A DNA stretch of 64,000 nt from Myxococcaceae bacterium JPH2 (lineage in GTDB: Bacteria > Myxococcota > Myxococcia > Myxococcales > Myxococcaceae): contig JAEMGR010000013.1 of assembly GCA_016458225.1 (NCBI GenBank), positions 1-64,000 of the forward strand. Direction: 5' to 3'. The notes under the pieces were generated by a model, which saw only the letters and a list, made by a program, of their open reading frames with translations, was not told the DNA's origin and made no database searches. Position 1 is the stretch's first letter. Each line of letters begins with the position of its first letter. Of this stretch, positions 48,265-56,081 are shown in pieces. Both the position numbers and the translations under genes were made by a program.

Positions 48265-48759
48265 ATGGTGACGGTGACGCGTTCGCGCGTGGTGGCGGGT
48301 GGACTGGCGTTGGTGGCGGCGTTCCTCGTGCTGTGCTTCTGGCCGCGCGAGGAGCCCGGGGTGAAGGACGCCGTCACCCGGCAGATCATCAACATGACCC
48401 GCGCGGCGGAGGAGAAGAACGTCGGCGCGGTGATGGAGGGCGTGTCCGAGCGCTTCAAGACGACGGACGGGTGGAACCGTCAGGACGTGCATCGCATCCT
48501 GGCGGGCCAGGTGCTGCGCGGCCAATGGGTGCGCATCTTCACCACGGACATCGACGTGCACGAGGTGTCGCCCACGCAAGGCGACTTCCGCGCGCGCTTC
48601 ATCTTCGGCCGCTCACAGGCGGACAAGCTGGAGGACCTGGCGCGTGAGAGCGTCCTCAGCGCCTATGCCATCGAGGGCACGTTCGAGAAGGAAGCCGACG
48701 GCGAGTGGCGCGTGGTGAAGGCGAAGCACCGCCAGTTGGATCCCGCGGAGCTACTGTAG
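48265..48759 (+). CDS. Membrane-anchored NTF2-like hypothetical protein
   Basis: 164 residues, starting one base after the previous stop. A membrane anchor at about 10-27 (VVAGGLALVAAFLVLCFW) is followed by a single small alpha+beta domain with the helix-then-sheet order of NTF2-like folds (QIINMTRAAEEKNVGAVMEGVSERFKT, WVRIFTTDIDVHE, ADGEWRVVKAKHRQLDP). Such domains usually serve as periplasmic ligand or protein-binding modules. The last nine bases overlap the end of the convergent TPR gene. Function unknown. Confidence 0.78.
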   Translation: MVTVTRSRVVAGGLALVAAFLVLCFWPREEPGVKDAVTRQIINMTRAAEEKNVGAVMEGVSERFKTTDGWNRQDVHRILAGQVLRGQWVRIFTTDIDVHEVSPTQGDFRARFIFGRSQADKLEDLARESVLSAYAIEGTFEKEADGEWRVVKAKHRQLDPAELL

Positions 48760-50340
48760 CGTCGCCGCCGTCTGCGTGACCCACGCCTTGGCCATGTTGG
48801 CCTGCCCGGCGGCCTCGAGCCGCTGGCGCACGGCCTCGATGCGAGAGGCGAGCTGGGCGCGGGGGACACCCTGGGCCCGCGCCCGCACCAGCCCGAAGTA
48901 GTGGTGCTGGCAGCCCACCGCGAAGTCGCCCTGCGCGAAGAGCAGGTCCCCCATCGCCGCGTAGGCCTCCGGCAAGGTGCCCGCGCCCGTCTCCGGCGCC
49001 ACCGCGGCCAGCAGCGGCTTGGCTCCCGCGTAGTCCTTGCGCGCGAGCAGCAGCGCGCCCTTCGCGTACTGCGCCCGGGCCATGCCCACGCCACGCACCG
49101 CGAGCGCCTGCTCGTAGGCGGCCAGCGCGTCGTCCTGCTTGCCCGCGGCCTCCAGCACTCCGCCGCGCGCCAGCCAGTAGCGATCATCCCGGCTCAGCGC
49201 GGCCACGGGCTTGCCGTCTGGCGGCGTCACCTTCACATCTCGGAACGTCGTCGCGTAGGCGTCCAGGAGCGCCAGCGCGCCGGCACCATCCCCCGCGGAC
49301 TGGAGTGCACGCGCACCCTCGACGTAGGGCAGGGGAGCGGTGCGGCGCGCGGCCACCGCGGCCTCGAAGGCGGCCCGAGCCTCGGGTGACTTCTTCGCGG
49401 CCAGCACACGGGCGCGGGTGAAGAGGGCGAAGCGCTCGTCGGCGCGCGCCCGGAGCGCTTGATCCGCCGCGCCCAGGGCCTCGTCCAGCGCGCCCTTCGC
49501 CAAGGCCATCTCCGCTTGAAGCGCCTCGGCTCGTGCCTGGAGCGTGGGCGTCAGCTCCCGCCCGCGTCCGCGCACGTCCGCGAGCGTGGGCTCAGCGCTC
49601 TCCCGGGGCTGGCCCGCGTACAGCCTGGCCAGCGCGGCCGTCACGCGCGACAGCAGGTGGTCCGGGTTCGCGGTGGTGGCGCGCGAGAAGGCCTCCACGG
49701 CCTGGGTGTACTGGCCTTCGTCCAAGAGGGCCTCGCCGTACGCGGTCGCGAAGCGAGGGTCCTTCCAGGAGGCATCCGCCGCGCGCGCGTAGGCCTGTCG
49801 TGCTCCCGCCAGGTCGCCCTTGAGCTGGAGGACACGCGCCTGCGCCAGCGTCAGCCGAGGACTGTTCGCCCCCTGGGACCGAAGCTCCTCCAGCAGCCGC
49901 TCCGCCTCGGCCGTCTTGCCCTCGGCGAGCAGGAGCTGTGCGCGCGCGCCGTAGCGCTCCCCGGAGCGTGAGTCCAACGCCTCCGCGCGCTCCAGGTGCG
50001 CCCGCGCCCGCGCGTCCGCTCCGGGCTGCCGGTGCTCCAGCCACATCTCCGCCTGCACATCGGCCGCGAGCGCCTGGGCGTCCCGCATGTCGGAGTTGAG
50101 GGCGAAGAGCGCGTCCAACTGCTGCATCGCCACCGCGAGGTCCGCCGGGTTGTCCCGCTGCGCCGCCGCGCGCGCCATGCGCAGGTGCGTCTCGGTCTCC
50201 TGGCGCACCTGCCCGCGATGCACGCCGTACGTCACCCCGCCCGCCAGCAGCGCCGCCACCACGCCAATCTGAGCCAGCGCGCTCCCCAGGCTCTCGCGCC
50301 GCGGTCCCCCGTCGCGCCCCTTGCCGCCTGCCGTGTCCAT
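48751..50340 (-). CDS. Membrane-anchored TPR protein
   Basis: 529 residues from ATG 50340, with GGAGAGGGG upstream; the longer open frame before it is leader. A Gly/Arg-rich head precedes one membrane helix at about 25-42 (IGVVAALLAGGVTYGVH). The remainder is at least eight TPR-type helical hairpins (ARAHLERAEALDSRSGERYG, PRFATAYGEALLDEGQYTQAVEAFSRATTANP, QFAQGDFAVGCQHHYFG). It would act as a periplasmic protein-protein scaffold. It is convergent with the NTF2-like gene (9-base overlap) and divergent from thrB. Specific partners unknown. Confidence 0.82.
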   Translation of the reverse strand: MDTAGGKGRDGGPRRESLGSALAQIGVVAALLAGGVTYGVHRGQVRQETETHLRMARAAAQRDNPADLAVAMQQLDALFALNSDMRDAQALAADVQAEMWLEHRQPGADARARAHLERAEALDSRSGERYGARAQLLLAEGKTAEAERLLEELRSQGANSPRLTLAQARVLQLKGDLAGARQAYARAADASWKDPRFATAYGEALLDEGQYTQAVEAFSRATTANPDHLLSRVTAALARLYAGQPRESAEPTLADVRGRGRELTPTLQARAEALQAEMALAKGALDEALGAADQALRARADERFALFTRARVLAAKKSPEARAAFEAAVAARRTAPLPYVEGARALQSAGDGAGALALLDAYATTFRDVKVTPPDGKPVAALSRDDRYWLARGGVLEAAGKQDDALAAYEQALAVRGVGMARAQYAKGALLLARKDYAGAKPLLAAVAPETGAGTLPEAYAAMGDLLFAQGDFAVGCQHHYFGLVRARAQGVPRAQLASRIEAVRQRLEAAGQANMAKAWVTQTAATLQ

Positions 50341-50474
50341 GGGACGCCCCTCTCCCGCGCGAAAATTGAATGGTTTCGGACGTTTATGATGACTATACGA
50401 GATGCACTGATATGTCTGGCTTCCGTGGGTGTCAACGCCGGGAACCGGTGGGGCATCCGCTCGGGAGGTGCGCG

Positions 50475-51443
50475 ATGGCGGTGTACACGACACTCTCGGC
50501 CGAGGCGTTCGCGCAGGTGGCCGAGGCGTTCGAGCTGGGTGCGGTGCGGACGGTGACTCCCATCCCGCAAGGCTCCATCAACACGAACCATCGCCTGGAC
50601 ACGGCGCAAGGCCGCTACTTCGTCCGTCACACGACGGTGCGCACGGAGGCGGACCTGCGCTTCGAGGCCGCGCTGCTGACGCACTTGTCCCAGTTCCACT
50701 TCCCCTCGCCGGTGCTGCTGTCCACGCGCACGGGCGCGAACTTCCTGCCGCTGGAAGGCGGGCGCGTGAGCGTCTTCCGCTGGCTGGTGGGTGAGGAGCT
50801 GCGGCGCGAGCAGCTCACCGCCGAGCACGTGGAGCAGCTAGGCCAGGAACTGGGCAAGCTGCACCGGGCCACCCAGTCCTTCAGCGCCTCGCGCGACAAT
50901 CCCTACGGCCCGAGTCAGGTGAGCGGGTGGCTGGAAGGGCTGCGCCAGCGCCCCGAGCCGGAGCTGGCGGAGGCCGCGCGAGAGCTGACCTCACTGCTCG
51001 CGCGAGCCGAGTCCGAGCGCCAGGGCTTGGAGCCCCTGGGCGTCATCCACGCGGACCTCTTCCTGGACAACGTGAAGTGGCTCGGGGAGCGGGTGGGGGC
51101 GTTCTTCGACTTCGAGATGGCCTGCCGGGAGGCGTACACGCTCGACGTGGCCATCACGCTCAACGCGTGGTGCTTTGACGGGGCCTATCAACCCGAGCTG
51201 TGCCGCGCGCTGGTGCGGGGCTACCAGGACGCGCGCCCGCTGTCCGAGGTCGAGCGCGCCAGCCTCTACGGCCACGCGCTCTTCGGCGCCGTGCGCTTCA
51301 CGGCCAGCCGCATCCGGGACTACCACCTGTCCCCGCTGCCGCCGGACAAGCTGACGCCCAAGGACTACCGCACCTACTTGTCCCGGGCGCGTGCGCTGGC
51401 GACCCTCGGCCCCGCGGGTCTTCGCGACCTCGTCGGGGCCTGA
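50475..51443 (+). CDS. thrB: Homoserine kinase, ThrB type II (aminoglycoside-phosphotransferase fold)
   Basis: 322 residues from ATG 50475 with GGAGG six bases upstream. It phosphorylates homoserine for threonine synthesis. The N-terminus MAVYTTLSAEAFAQVAEAFELG and the PQGSINTNHRLDT nucleotide loop fit the HSK2 family; the catalytic loop is GVIHADLFLDNV and the metal loop FFDFEMAC. These families differ entirely from the GHMP-type ThrB of E. coli. The 134-base divergent gap upstream (50341-50474) contains the most AT-rich patch nearby (TTTATGATGACTATACG), a probable promoter. Confidence 0.88.
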   Translation: MAVYTTLSAEAFAQVAEAFELGAVRTVTPIPQGSINTNHRLDTAQGRYFVRHTTVRTEADLRFEAALLTHLSQFHFPSPVLLSTRTGANFLPLEGGRVSVFRWLVGEELRREQLTAEHVEQLGQELGKLHRATQSFSASRDNPYGPSQVSGWLEGLRQRPEPELAEAARELTSLLARAESERQGLEPLGVIHADLFLDNVKWLGERVGAFFDFEMACREAYTLDVAITLNAWCFDGAYQPELCRALVRGYQDARPLSEVERASLYGHALFGAVRFTASRIRDYHLSPLPPDKLTPKDYRTYLSRARALATLGPAGLRDLVGA

Positions 51444-51459
51444 GGGGCGCGCTTGCGGC

Positions 51460-51930
51460 TCAGATGCCGGAGACAATCTTCCAGTGGCCATCCACCCGCT
51501 GGAAGACCATCTGCTTGAGCTCCGAGTCCTGATCCGCGCGCGGCGTCAGGCCCGGCAGGCGCCAGCTCGCCTTCCAGTAGTAGACGGCGGCGGCCACGTC
51601 GCCATTGTCGCTGAACTCCACGCGGCGCACGTTCATCTCCACCTTCGGGTCCTTGATCTTCTGGAACAGGGCCTGGAGGTGCGGCAGGAGGTTGGCGTAG
51701 GTGAGGTCGTCCTCAGGGCTCTCGGTGCCCGCGTCATCGTGGAACTTCGGGGACACGAGCGCGACGATCGCCTTGGCGTCCAGCGCCTCGAGCGCGGCCC
51801 GGTAGCGCTCCATCTCCTGCAGGATGGCGCGCGTCTCGGACGTGTCGCTGATGTTGGTGCCGGGGATGCGCTTCGGGGCGCACGCGGCCAGCAGGGACAG
51901 GCAGCAGACGACGAGGAAGCGTTTGTGCAT
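51460..51930 (-). CDS. NTF2-like lipoprotein
   Basis: 156 residues with a lipoprotein signal peptide and lipobox LLAAC at about residue 17. The mature part reads as a small NTF2/SnoaL-type domain: TRAILQEMERYRAALEALDAKAIVALVSPKFHD, then a beta sheet (VEMNVRRVEFSDNGDVAAAVYYWKASW, MVFQRVDGHWKIVSGI). These domains bind small molecules or mediate dimerisation; no catalytic set is visible. The gene is convergent with thrB, 16 bases apart. Function unknown. Confidence 0.8.
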   Translation of the reverse strand: MHKRFLVVCCLSLLAACAPKRIPGTNISDTSETRAILQEMERYRAALEALDAKAIVALVSPKFHDDAGTESPEDDLTYANLLPHLQALFQKIKDPKVEMNVRRVEFSDNGDVAAAVYYWKASWRLPGLTPRADQDSELKQMVFQRVDGHWKIVSGI

Positions 51931-52004
51931 GACGGGGCCTTATGGGGTGAACCACTCAGGTGTCAACCCATTCCCTGGCCCCTCGCGCCGCCTCGCCGCG
52001 CGCC

Positions 52005-52535
52005 TCAGGCGGCCTTGCGGATGACCTCGGCGATGAAGCGGTTGAGCACCGGAATCTCGTTGTCGAGAATCTTCAGGCCCTCGGCCTGGATGATCTTCTC
52101 GCCGATGAGCGCCAGCGGCTTCATCAGGAAGGGAAGCTTGAGGGAGATTTCTCCGTCCAGCGAGCGCTCCGTCTGGCCGTTGCCCAGGTCGCGGAAGCGC
52201 AGCACGCCCGTGTTCACCAGCATCTTGGAGATGGTGCCGGAGGTGGGCACGTTGGTGAAGGACATCTCCTTCTTGCGCTTGTCGTAGGTGGACGTCTCGA
52301 TGAAGGCGAACCACTCGGGCGGAACCTGCTTGGGCCCGATGGACGAGATGACGGGCTTGGGGCGGTAGCGCACCTTGCGGCGCACCACGTTGCCCTCGTC
52401 CTTCACCTCCAGGGGCTGCAGCTCCAGCAGCACGCCGTGGTGCTTGAGGAGAAATTCGAAGTAGCGCGCGTCGAGCAGCGCGTTCTCCACCTCCGTCACC
52501 GACCCCTGGATCCGCTGCCTCGTCTCGAATCGCAT
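52005..52535 (-). CDS. DUF2505-like protein, START/SRPBCC fold
   Basis: 176 residues from ATG 52535, seven bases after AGGAGG (52542-52547); the frame continues 53 codons upstream but that part is the leader. It begins MRFETRQRIQGSVTEVENALLDARYFEFLLKHH, alternating with a central antiparallel sheet and a long C-terminal helix (GLKILDNEIPVLNRFIAEVIRK). This is the pattern of the DUF2505 family, related to START/SRPBCC lipid-binding folds. A hydrophobic ligand is inferred from the fold; none is known. No signal peptide. Confidence 0.75.
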   Translation of the reverse strand: MRFETRQRIQGSVTEVENALLDARYFEFLLKHHGVLLELQPLEVKDEGNVVRRKVRYRPKPVISSIGPKQVPPEWFAFIETSTYDKRKKEMSFTNVPTSGTISKMLVNTGVLRFRDLGNGQTERSLDGEISLKLPFLMKPLALIGEKIIQAEGLKILDNEIPVLNRFIAEVIRKAA

Positions 52536-52590
52536 TCCCTGCCTCCTGCGGGTGTAGGCAATGTCGCGCCCGTGGCGCGGGCGCCAGCGT

Positions 52591-54948
52591 CTAGCGGAAA
52601 GCCTGGCGCGGCACCAGAGGTCCGCGGAAGGTGGTTTCCTCGAAATCACACCGAGCCTGCCATTCTGACGCTGCCAGACGGAACGCCGGCCCATAGTCGG
52701 GAACCGAACCGAGCGCGTGCCGCACCGCGCCGCAATCTCCCGCCAGGTACGCCGTCTCGATGCTCAGCCTCCACGCCTCGCGACGCAGGGCCTCGGGCAG
52801 CACGTCCAACGTCAGGGCGCGTTGCAGGTGCTCGGCGGCCAGCGCGGGCGCGCCGGCTTGTCCCAGCCGCCGCCCCAGCAGGTAGTGCAGGTACGCATCC
52901 TGTGGCGCGCCCTGGAGCGCGCGAGAGAGCAGCAGGAGGCGCAGCTCCTCGCGGGGCGCGCGGAAGTACGCGGTGATGGGTTCGCGCAGCCCCGGGGTGT
53001 CCAGCGCGGCCAGCTTCACCTGCGCCGTGCGGGTGGGGTCCGGGCCCGCGTCGAGCGCGAGCACGCTTTGTAGGAAGCCGCGCGCGGTGTCGGGCTGCTC
53101 CTGTCGCAGGGCCACGTCGGCGCGAGCCAGGGCCACGTCCGCGGCGAGCGCGGGCCGGTCCTTCACCTGCTCCGCCAGCGCGCTCAGCACGGAGGCGGCC
53201 TCGTCCGAGCGCTCCAGCGCGTCCAGAGCCACGGCCTGTCCCAGCCGGTACGTGGGCTCCTCGGGCTGGAGCTGCGCGGCGCGCGCGTAGCGTTGCAGCG
53301 CGTCCTCGGGGTCGCTCGTCAGCGCGTCGCGGGCGGTATCGGCCAGTCGGGCCACCTCACGCGCACACGCGCGCGAGAAGAGGCTTCCCGTGCGGAAGCG
53401 AGCGAAGGCGCGCGCCACCGCCGAGGCATCCAGCGGCAGCGCATCCACGTAGCGCTCCCACTCGGACACCAGTTCGTCCAGGGGCCGCCCGTAGGCGCCG
53501 GCGAAGTCCGCGTGCGCATAGGCGGCGAGCAGCTTGGGCGCGCCGTAGGTGTCCGCGAGGTAGCGCAGGAACGAGCCCGCCACCGTGTACGCGCGCGCGG
53601 GCGCGGACTGGTAGAAGCCCTCGGGGCCCATCAGCTTGCGCATGTCCGGCGCCAGCTTCTGCTTGCGCATGCCCGCGGCCCACTGGTGCAGCGTCAGGTC
53701 GCCCTGGACCGGATCATCCGCCGCCACCGCGAGCCCCTCGATGACGCCCATCAGGGGCCACACGCCCATCCGCGTGGTGACGTGGAAGAAGCCGCTGCCC
53801 GCGGGGCCCGCCATGACGTGCGCCAGCTCGTGGTGCAGCGTGCTGTGCGGGAAGGGCCGGTCCTGGATGTGCAACTCGCGCCGCCACGGCTTGGCGAACT
53901 GCGTGCGCCCGGCGCCCACCAGCCGCTGCTTCTCGTCCTCGGAGCGGTAGAGCCACACGGTAATGCGGCCCTCGGGGGCCACGCCCAGGAAGCCCGACAG
54001 CTGCGCGTAGCGGAACTCCAGGTCGCGCGCCATCCGGTCCATGTCCTCGCGCGGCTTGCCCCGCGGGTAGTGCAGGACGAAGTGGTCCGTCTCACGCACG
54101 CCGCCGAGCTGCTCCGCCAGATAGCCGTCCGTCATGCGCAGGCCCAGCTGGGGCCCATGTCGCTCCAGCATCACGATGCTGGTCGCCGCCAGCGCGACGA
54201 GCACCAGCGCCCCCGCGCTCCGGGGTCGCCCCAACCGTCCCGTCGTGGCGTCCAGCAGCGCCGCGGAGAGGGCGGCGAGCAGCACGGCCCACAGCAGGGT
54301 CTCCAGGCGGAACCAACCCAGCGCGGGCGTGACGTGGAGCGCCTCGTCGTACAGCGGCCCGGGCAGGTGCCCCAGGAAGTGATTGAAGGCGAACACCTGA
54401 GGACCGGCCACCAGCGGCCACGCCGTGGCCACCGCCGAGCCGAGCACCAGCAGGGCGTAAATGCCCGCCGCGCCCCGAGGGCGGCTCGCCGCGAGGCCCG
54501 AGAAGACGCCGGCCGCCGAGGCCAACAGGGCGGTGGGCAGGGTGAGCAGCGGAAAGAACCCCACCAACTCGAACGGGTCGCACGCCGTGCGCAGCCGCGC
54601 GAAGAGTGTGGCGCACACGAAGGGCGGAATGAGCACCGCGACGTTGAGCAGGGCACTGGCACCCCAGGCGCGCAGCACCGTGACGGCGGGGGAGGTGGCG
54701 GGTTCGACCCCGGCGGGCCGGGGCCCCGTCGCCTGGAGGACGCGGCGCTCCTGGAACGCCGCGGCGATGCCCGTGCCACCCCCGAGCAGGCCCCCGGCGA
54801 TGGAGAGGGCCAGCCCCAGCTCGAAGCCGGGCACCTCGAAGAGCGGGGCGAGCACGAGCGCCGAGCCACCCCCGGCGAGCAGCAGGACGATGGCCAGGAC
54901 GGCCGGGCGGGCCAGCAGGCCCCGGGCACGAAGGAGGACTTGCCGCAT
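52591..54948 (-). CDS. Multi-pass membrane gluzincin metallopeptidase with TPR tail
   Basis: 785 residues from ATG 54948. About seven to eight membrane segments cover residues 15-265. A peptidase-MA-type domain follows, with the zinc motif HHELAHVMAG (HELAH at about 373-377) and the third ligand Glu about 27 residues later in VIEGLAVAADDP, the correct spacing for a gluzincin. The C-terminal 250 residues are TPR-like (LQRYARAAQLQPEEPTYRLGQAVALDALERSDEA). Topology would put the catalytic domain outside the membrane. Substrate unknown. The gene is divergent from a PilZ gene with only 25 bases between the start codons. Confidence 0.82.
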   Translation of the reverse strand: MRQVLLRARGLLARPAVLAIVLLLAGGGSALVLAPLFEVPGFELGLALSIAGGLLGGGTGIAAAFQERRVLQATGPRPAGVEPATSPAVTVLRAWGASALLNVAVLIPPFVCATLFARLRTACDPFELVGFFPLLTLPTALLASAAGVFSGLAASRPRGAAGIYALLVLGSAVATAWPLVAGPQVFAFNHFLGHLPGPLYDEALHVTPALGWFRLETLLWAVLLAALSAALLDATTGRLGRPRSAGALVLVALAATSIVMLERHGPQLGLRMTDGYLAEQLGGVRETDHFVLHYPRGKPREDMDRMARDLEFRYAQLSGFLGVAPEGRITVWLYRSEDEKQRLVGAGRTQFAKPWRRELHIQDRPFPHSTLHHELAHVMAGPAGSGFFHVTTRMGVWPLMGVIEGLAVAADDPVQGDLTLHQWAAGMRKQKLAPDMRKLMGPEGFYQSAPARAYTVAGSFLRYLADTYGAPKLLAAYAHADFAGAYGRPLDELVSEWERYVDALPLDASAVARAFARFRTGSLFSRACAREVARLADTARDALTSDPEDALQRYARAAQLQPEEPTYRLGQAVALDALERSDEAASVLSALAEQVKDRPALAADVALARADVALRQEQPDTARGFLQSVLALDAGPDPTRTAQVKLAALDTPGLREPITAYFRAPREELRLLLLSRALQGAPQDAYLHYLLGRRLGQAGAPALAAEHLQRALTLDVLPEALRREAWRLSIETAYLAGDCGAVRHALGSVPDYGPAFRLAASEWQARCDFEETTFRGPLVPRQAFR

Positions 54949-54957
54949 GGCCTCCCC

Positions 54958-54963
54958 TATACT
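54958..54963 (+). promoter_or_regulatory. Candidate -10 element placing a leaderless start on the PilZ gene
   Basis: TATACT, a near-consensus -10, lies eleven bases before ATG 54974. Transcription from it would begin about at the ATG itself, giving a leaderless mRNA, which fits the absence of any Shine-Dalgarno there. No good -35 is visible at 17 bases, so this remains a weak prediction. Confidence 0.4.
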
Positions 54964-54973
54964 CCCCGCCAGC

Positions 54974-55378
54974 ATGTCCGAACAGAAGAGCGGATCCGAC
55001 CTGCGCCAGCACGGGCGCGCCCCAATCGAGCTCAAGGTCGATTACAAGAAACTCAACTCCTTCTTCGCTGACTACACGAAGAACATCAGCAAGGGGGGGA
55101 CGTTCATCAAGACGAAGAAGCCGCTGCCCATCGGCACGCGCTTCCTCTTCAAGCTGACGGTGCCCCAGCGCGAGGCCCCCTTCGAGCTGCTCGGCGAGGT
55201 CGTCTGGTCCAAGGCCGACGGCGAGGAGCCGGGCATGGGCATCCGGTTCATCTACAGCAGCGAATCCCAGCGCGTGGACTTCGAGACGCTCGTGGAGCGC
55301 CTGATGTCGGACAGCCTGGGCTCCGACCTGACCGAGAAGCTGCTCAACAAGCCCCTGCACCCCCAGCACCCGTCATGA
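54974..55378 (+). CDS. PilZ-domain c-di-GMP-binding protein (Myxococcus TIGR02266 type)
   Basis: 134 residues. The c-di-GMP site is visible: RxxxR (LRQHGR, Arg11 and Arg15) then the DxSxxG-type loop TKNISKGGTFIKTKKPLPIG. The single small beta-barrel fits the PilZ paralogue group expanded in Myxococcus. It has no other domain, so it acts as an adaptor in trans. The start codon has no ribosome-binding site and may be leaderless. The stop overlaps the next ATG (ATGA), coupling it to the DUF192 lipoprotein. Confidence 0.9.
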   Translation: MSEQKSGSDLRQHGRAPIELKVDYKKLNSFFADYTKNISKGGTFIKTKKPLPIGTRFLFKLTVPQREAPFELLGEVVWSKADGEEPGMGIRFIYSSESQRVDFETLVERLMSDSLGSDLTEKLLNKPLHPQHPS

Positions 55379-55923
55379 CGCGCTCGCTTCGTGCCGTGGC
55401 CCTGGGCGCCGCGTTGCTGGGCGCGCCGGCCTGCCAGGAAGCCCCGGCCGCGCCGCCGCCCCGGCCCCCAGCCCCGCGTCCCGCCTCGAAGGACCTCGCC
55501 GCGGAGGACTATGTGATGCCAGCGCTGCCGCGCGCAGCCGTGCGGCTGAAGGACGCCTTCGGGGGGGTGCACCGCGTGGAGGTGGAGGTGGCCGCCACGG
55601 CGGACGCCCGCACCCGTGGCCTCATGTGGCGCAAGGCGCTGCCCGCGGGCCAGGGCATGCTCTTCATCTTCCCGGAGGAAGAGGTCCAGAGCTTCTGGAT
55701 GCGCAACACGCTCATCCCGTTGGACATGCTCTTCATCAATGCCGAGCGCCGCGTGGTGGGCATCATCGAGCGCGCCGAGCCGCGCACGCTCACGGGCCGC
55801 ACGGTGGGCGTCCCGGGCCTGTACGTGCTGGAGGTTCCCGGAGGGTGGTGCCAGTCCGTGGGCGTGGCTCGCGGCGGCACCGTGGAGTTCGAAGGACTCG
55901 GCGGCGTGCGCGCTGAACCCTGA
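55375..55923 (+). CDS. DUF192-family lipoprotein
   Basis: 182 residues, start overlapping the PilZ stop. A signal peptide with lipobox-like LLGAPAC precedes a long Pro/Ala-rich linker (about 20-40). The DUF192 domain fills about 60-175: TRGLMWRKALPAGQGMLFIFPEEE, SFWMRNTLIPLDMLFIN, YVLEVPGGWC. DUF192 is a small periplasmic beta-barrel of unknown function found widely in bacteria and archaea. Pairing with a PilZ gene suggests, but does not show, an envelope role linked to c-di-GMP. Confidence 0.87.
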   Translation: MTRSLRAVALGAALLGAPACQEAPAAPPPRPPAPRPASKDLAAEDYVMPALPRAAVRLKDAFGGVHRVEVEVAATADARTRGLMWRKALPAGQGMLFIFPEEEVQSFWMRNTLIPLDMLFINAERRVVGIIERAEPRTLTGRTVGVPGLYVLEVPGGWCQSVGVARGGTVEFEGLGGVRAEP

Positions 55924-55937
55924 GTGAGAACGTCACG

Positions 55938-55973
55938 CGAGGTCGCCGGGTTGTCACCTTCCCGGCGTCCTCG
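55938..55973 (+). terminator. Terminator hairpin after the PilZ-DUF192 pair
   Basis: CGAGG-T-CGCCGGG and CCCGGCG-T-CCTCG form a 13-position stem with one T-T mismatch and a ten-base loop, 15 bases beyond the DUF192 stop. There is no U-run, as often in GC-rich genomes. It separates the unit from the phosphatase genes. Confidence 0.55.
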
Positions 55974-56081
55974 TGATGAACAAGTCACCGCCCGCAGCGA
56001 CCGTTCGCCACATGGCCTCCCCAGGATGCGCCCCGCGTCACGCCACGCGGCGAGGCGCTCATCCTCTGGAGGTTTCGGTTC

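Noticed and set aside
50341-50474. Riboswitch or attenuator before thrB
   Set aside because: The AT-rich patch fits a promoter; no leader peptide rich in Thr/Ile codons and no terminator-antiterminator pair could be drawn.
55924-56081. Pho box upstream of the alkaline phosphatases
   Set aside because: Only isolated TGTCAC-like halves are present; no pair at 11-base spacing.
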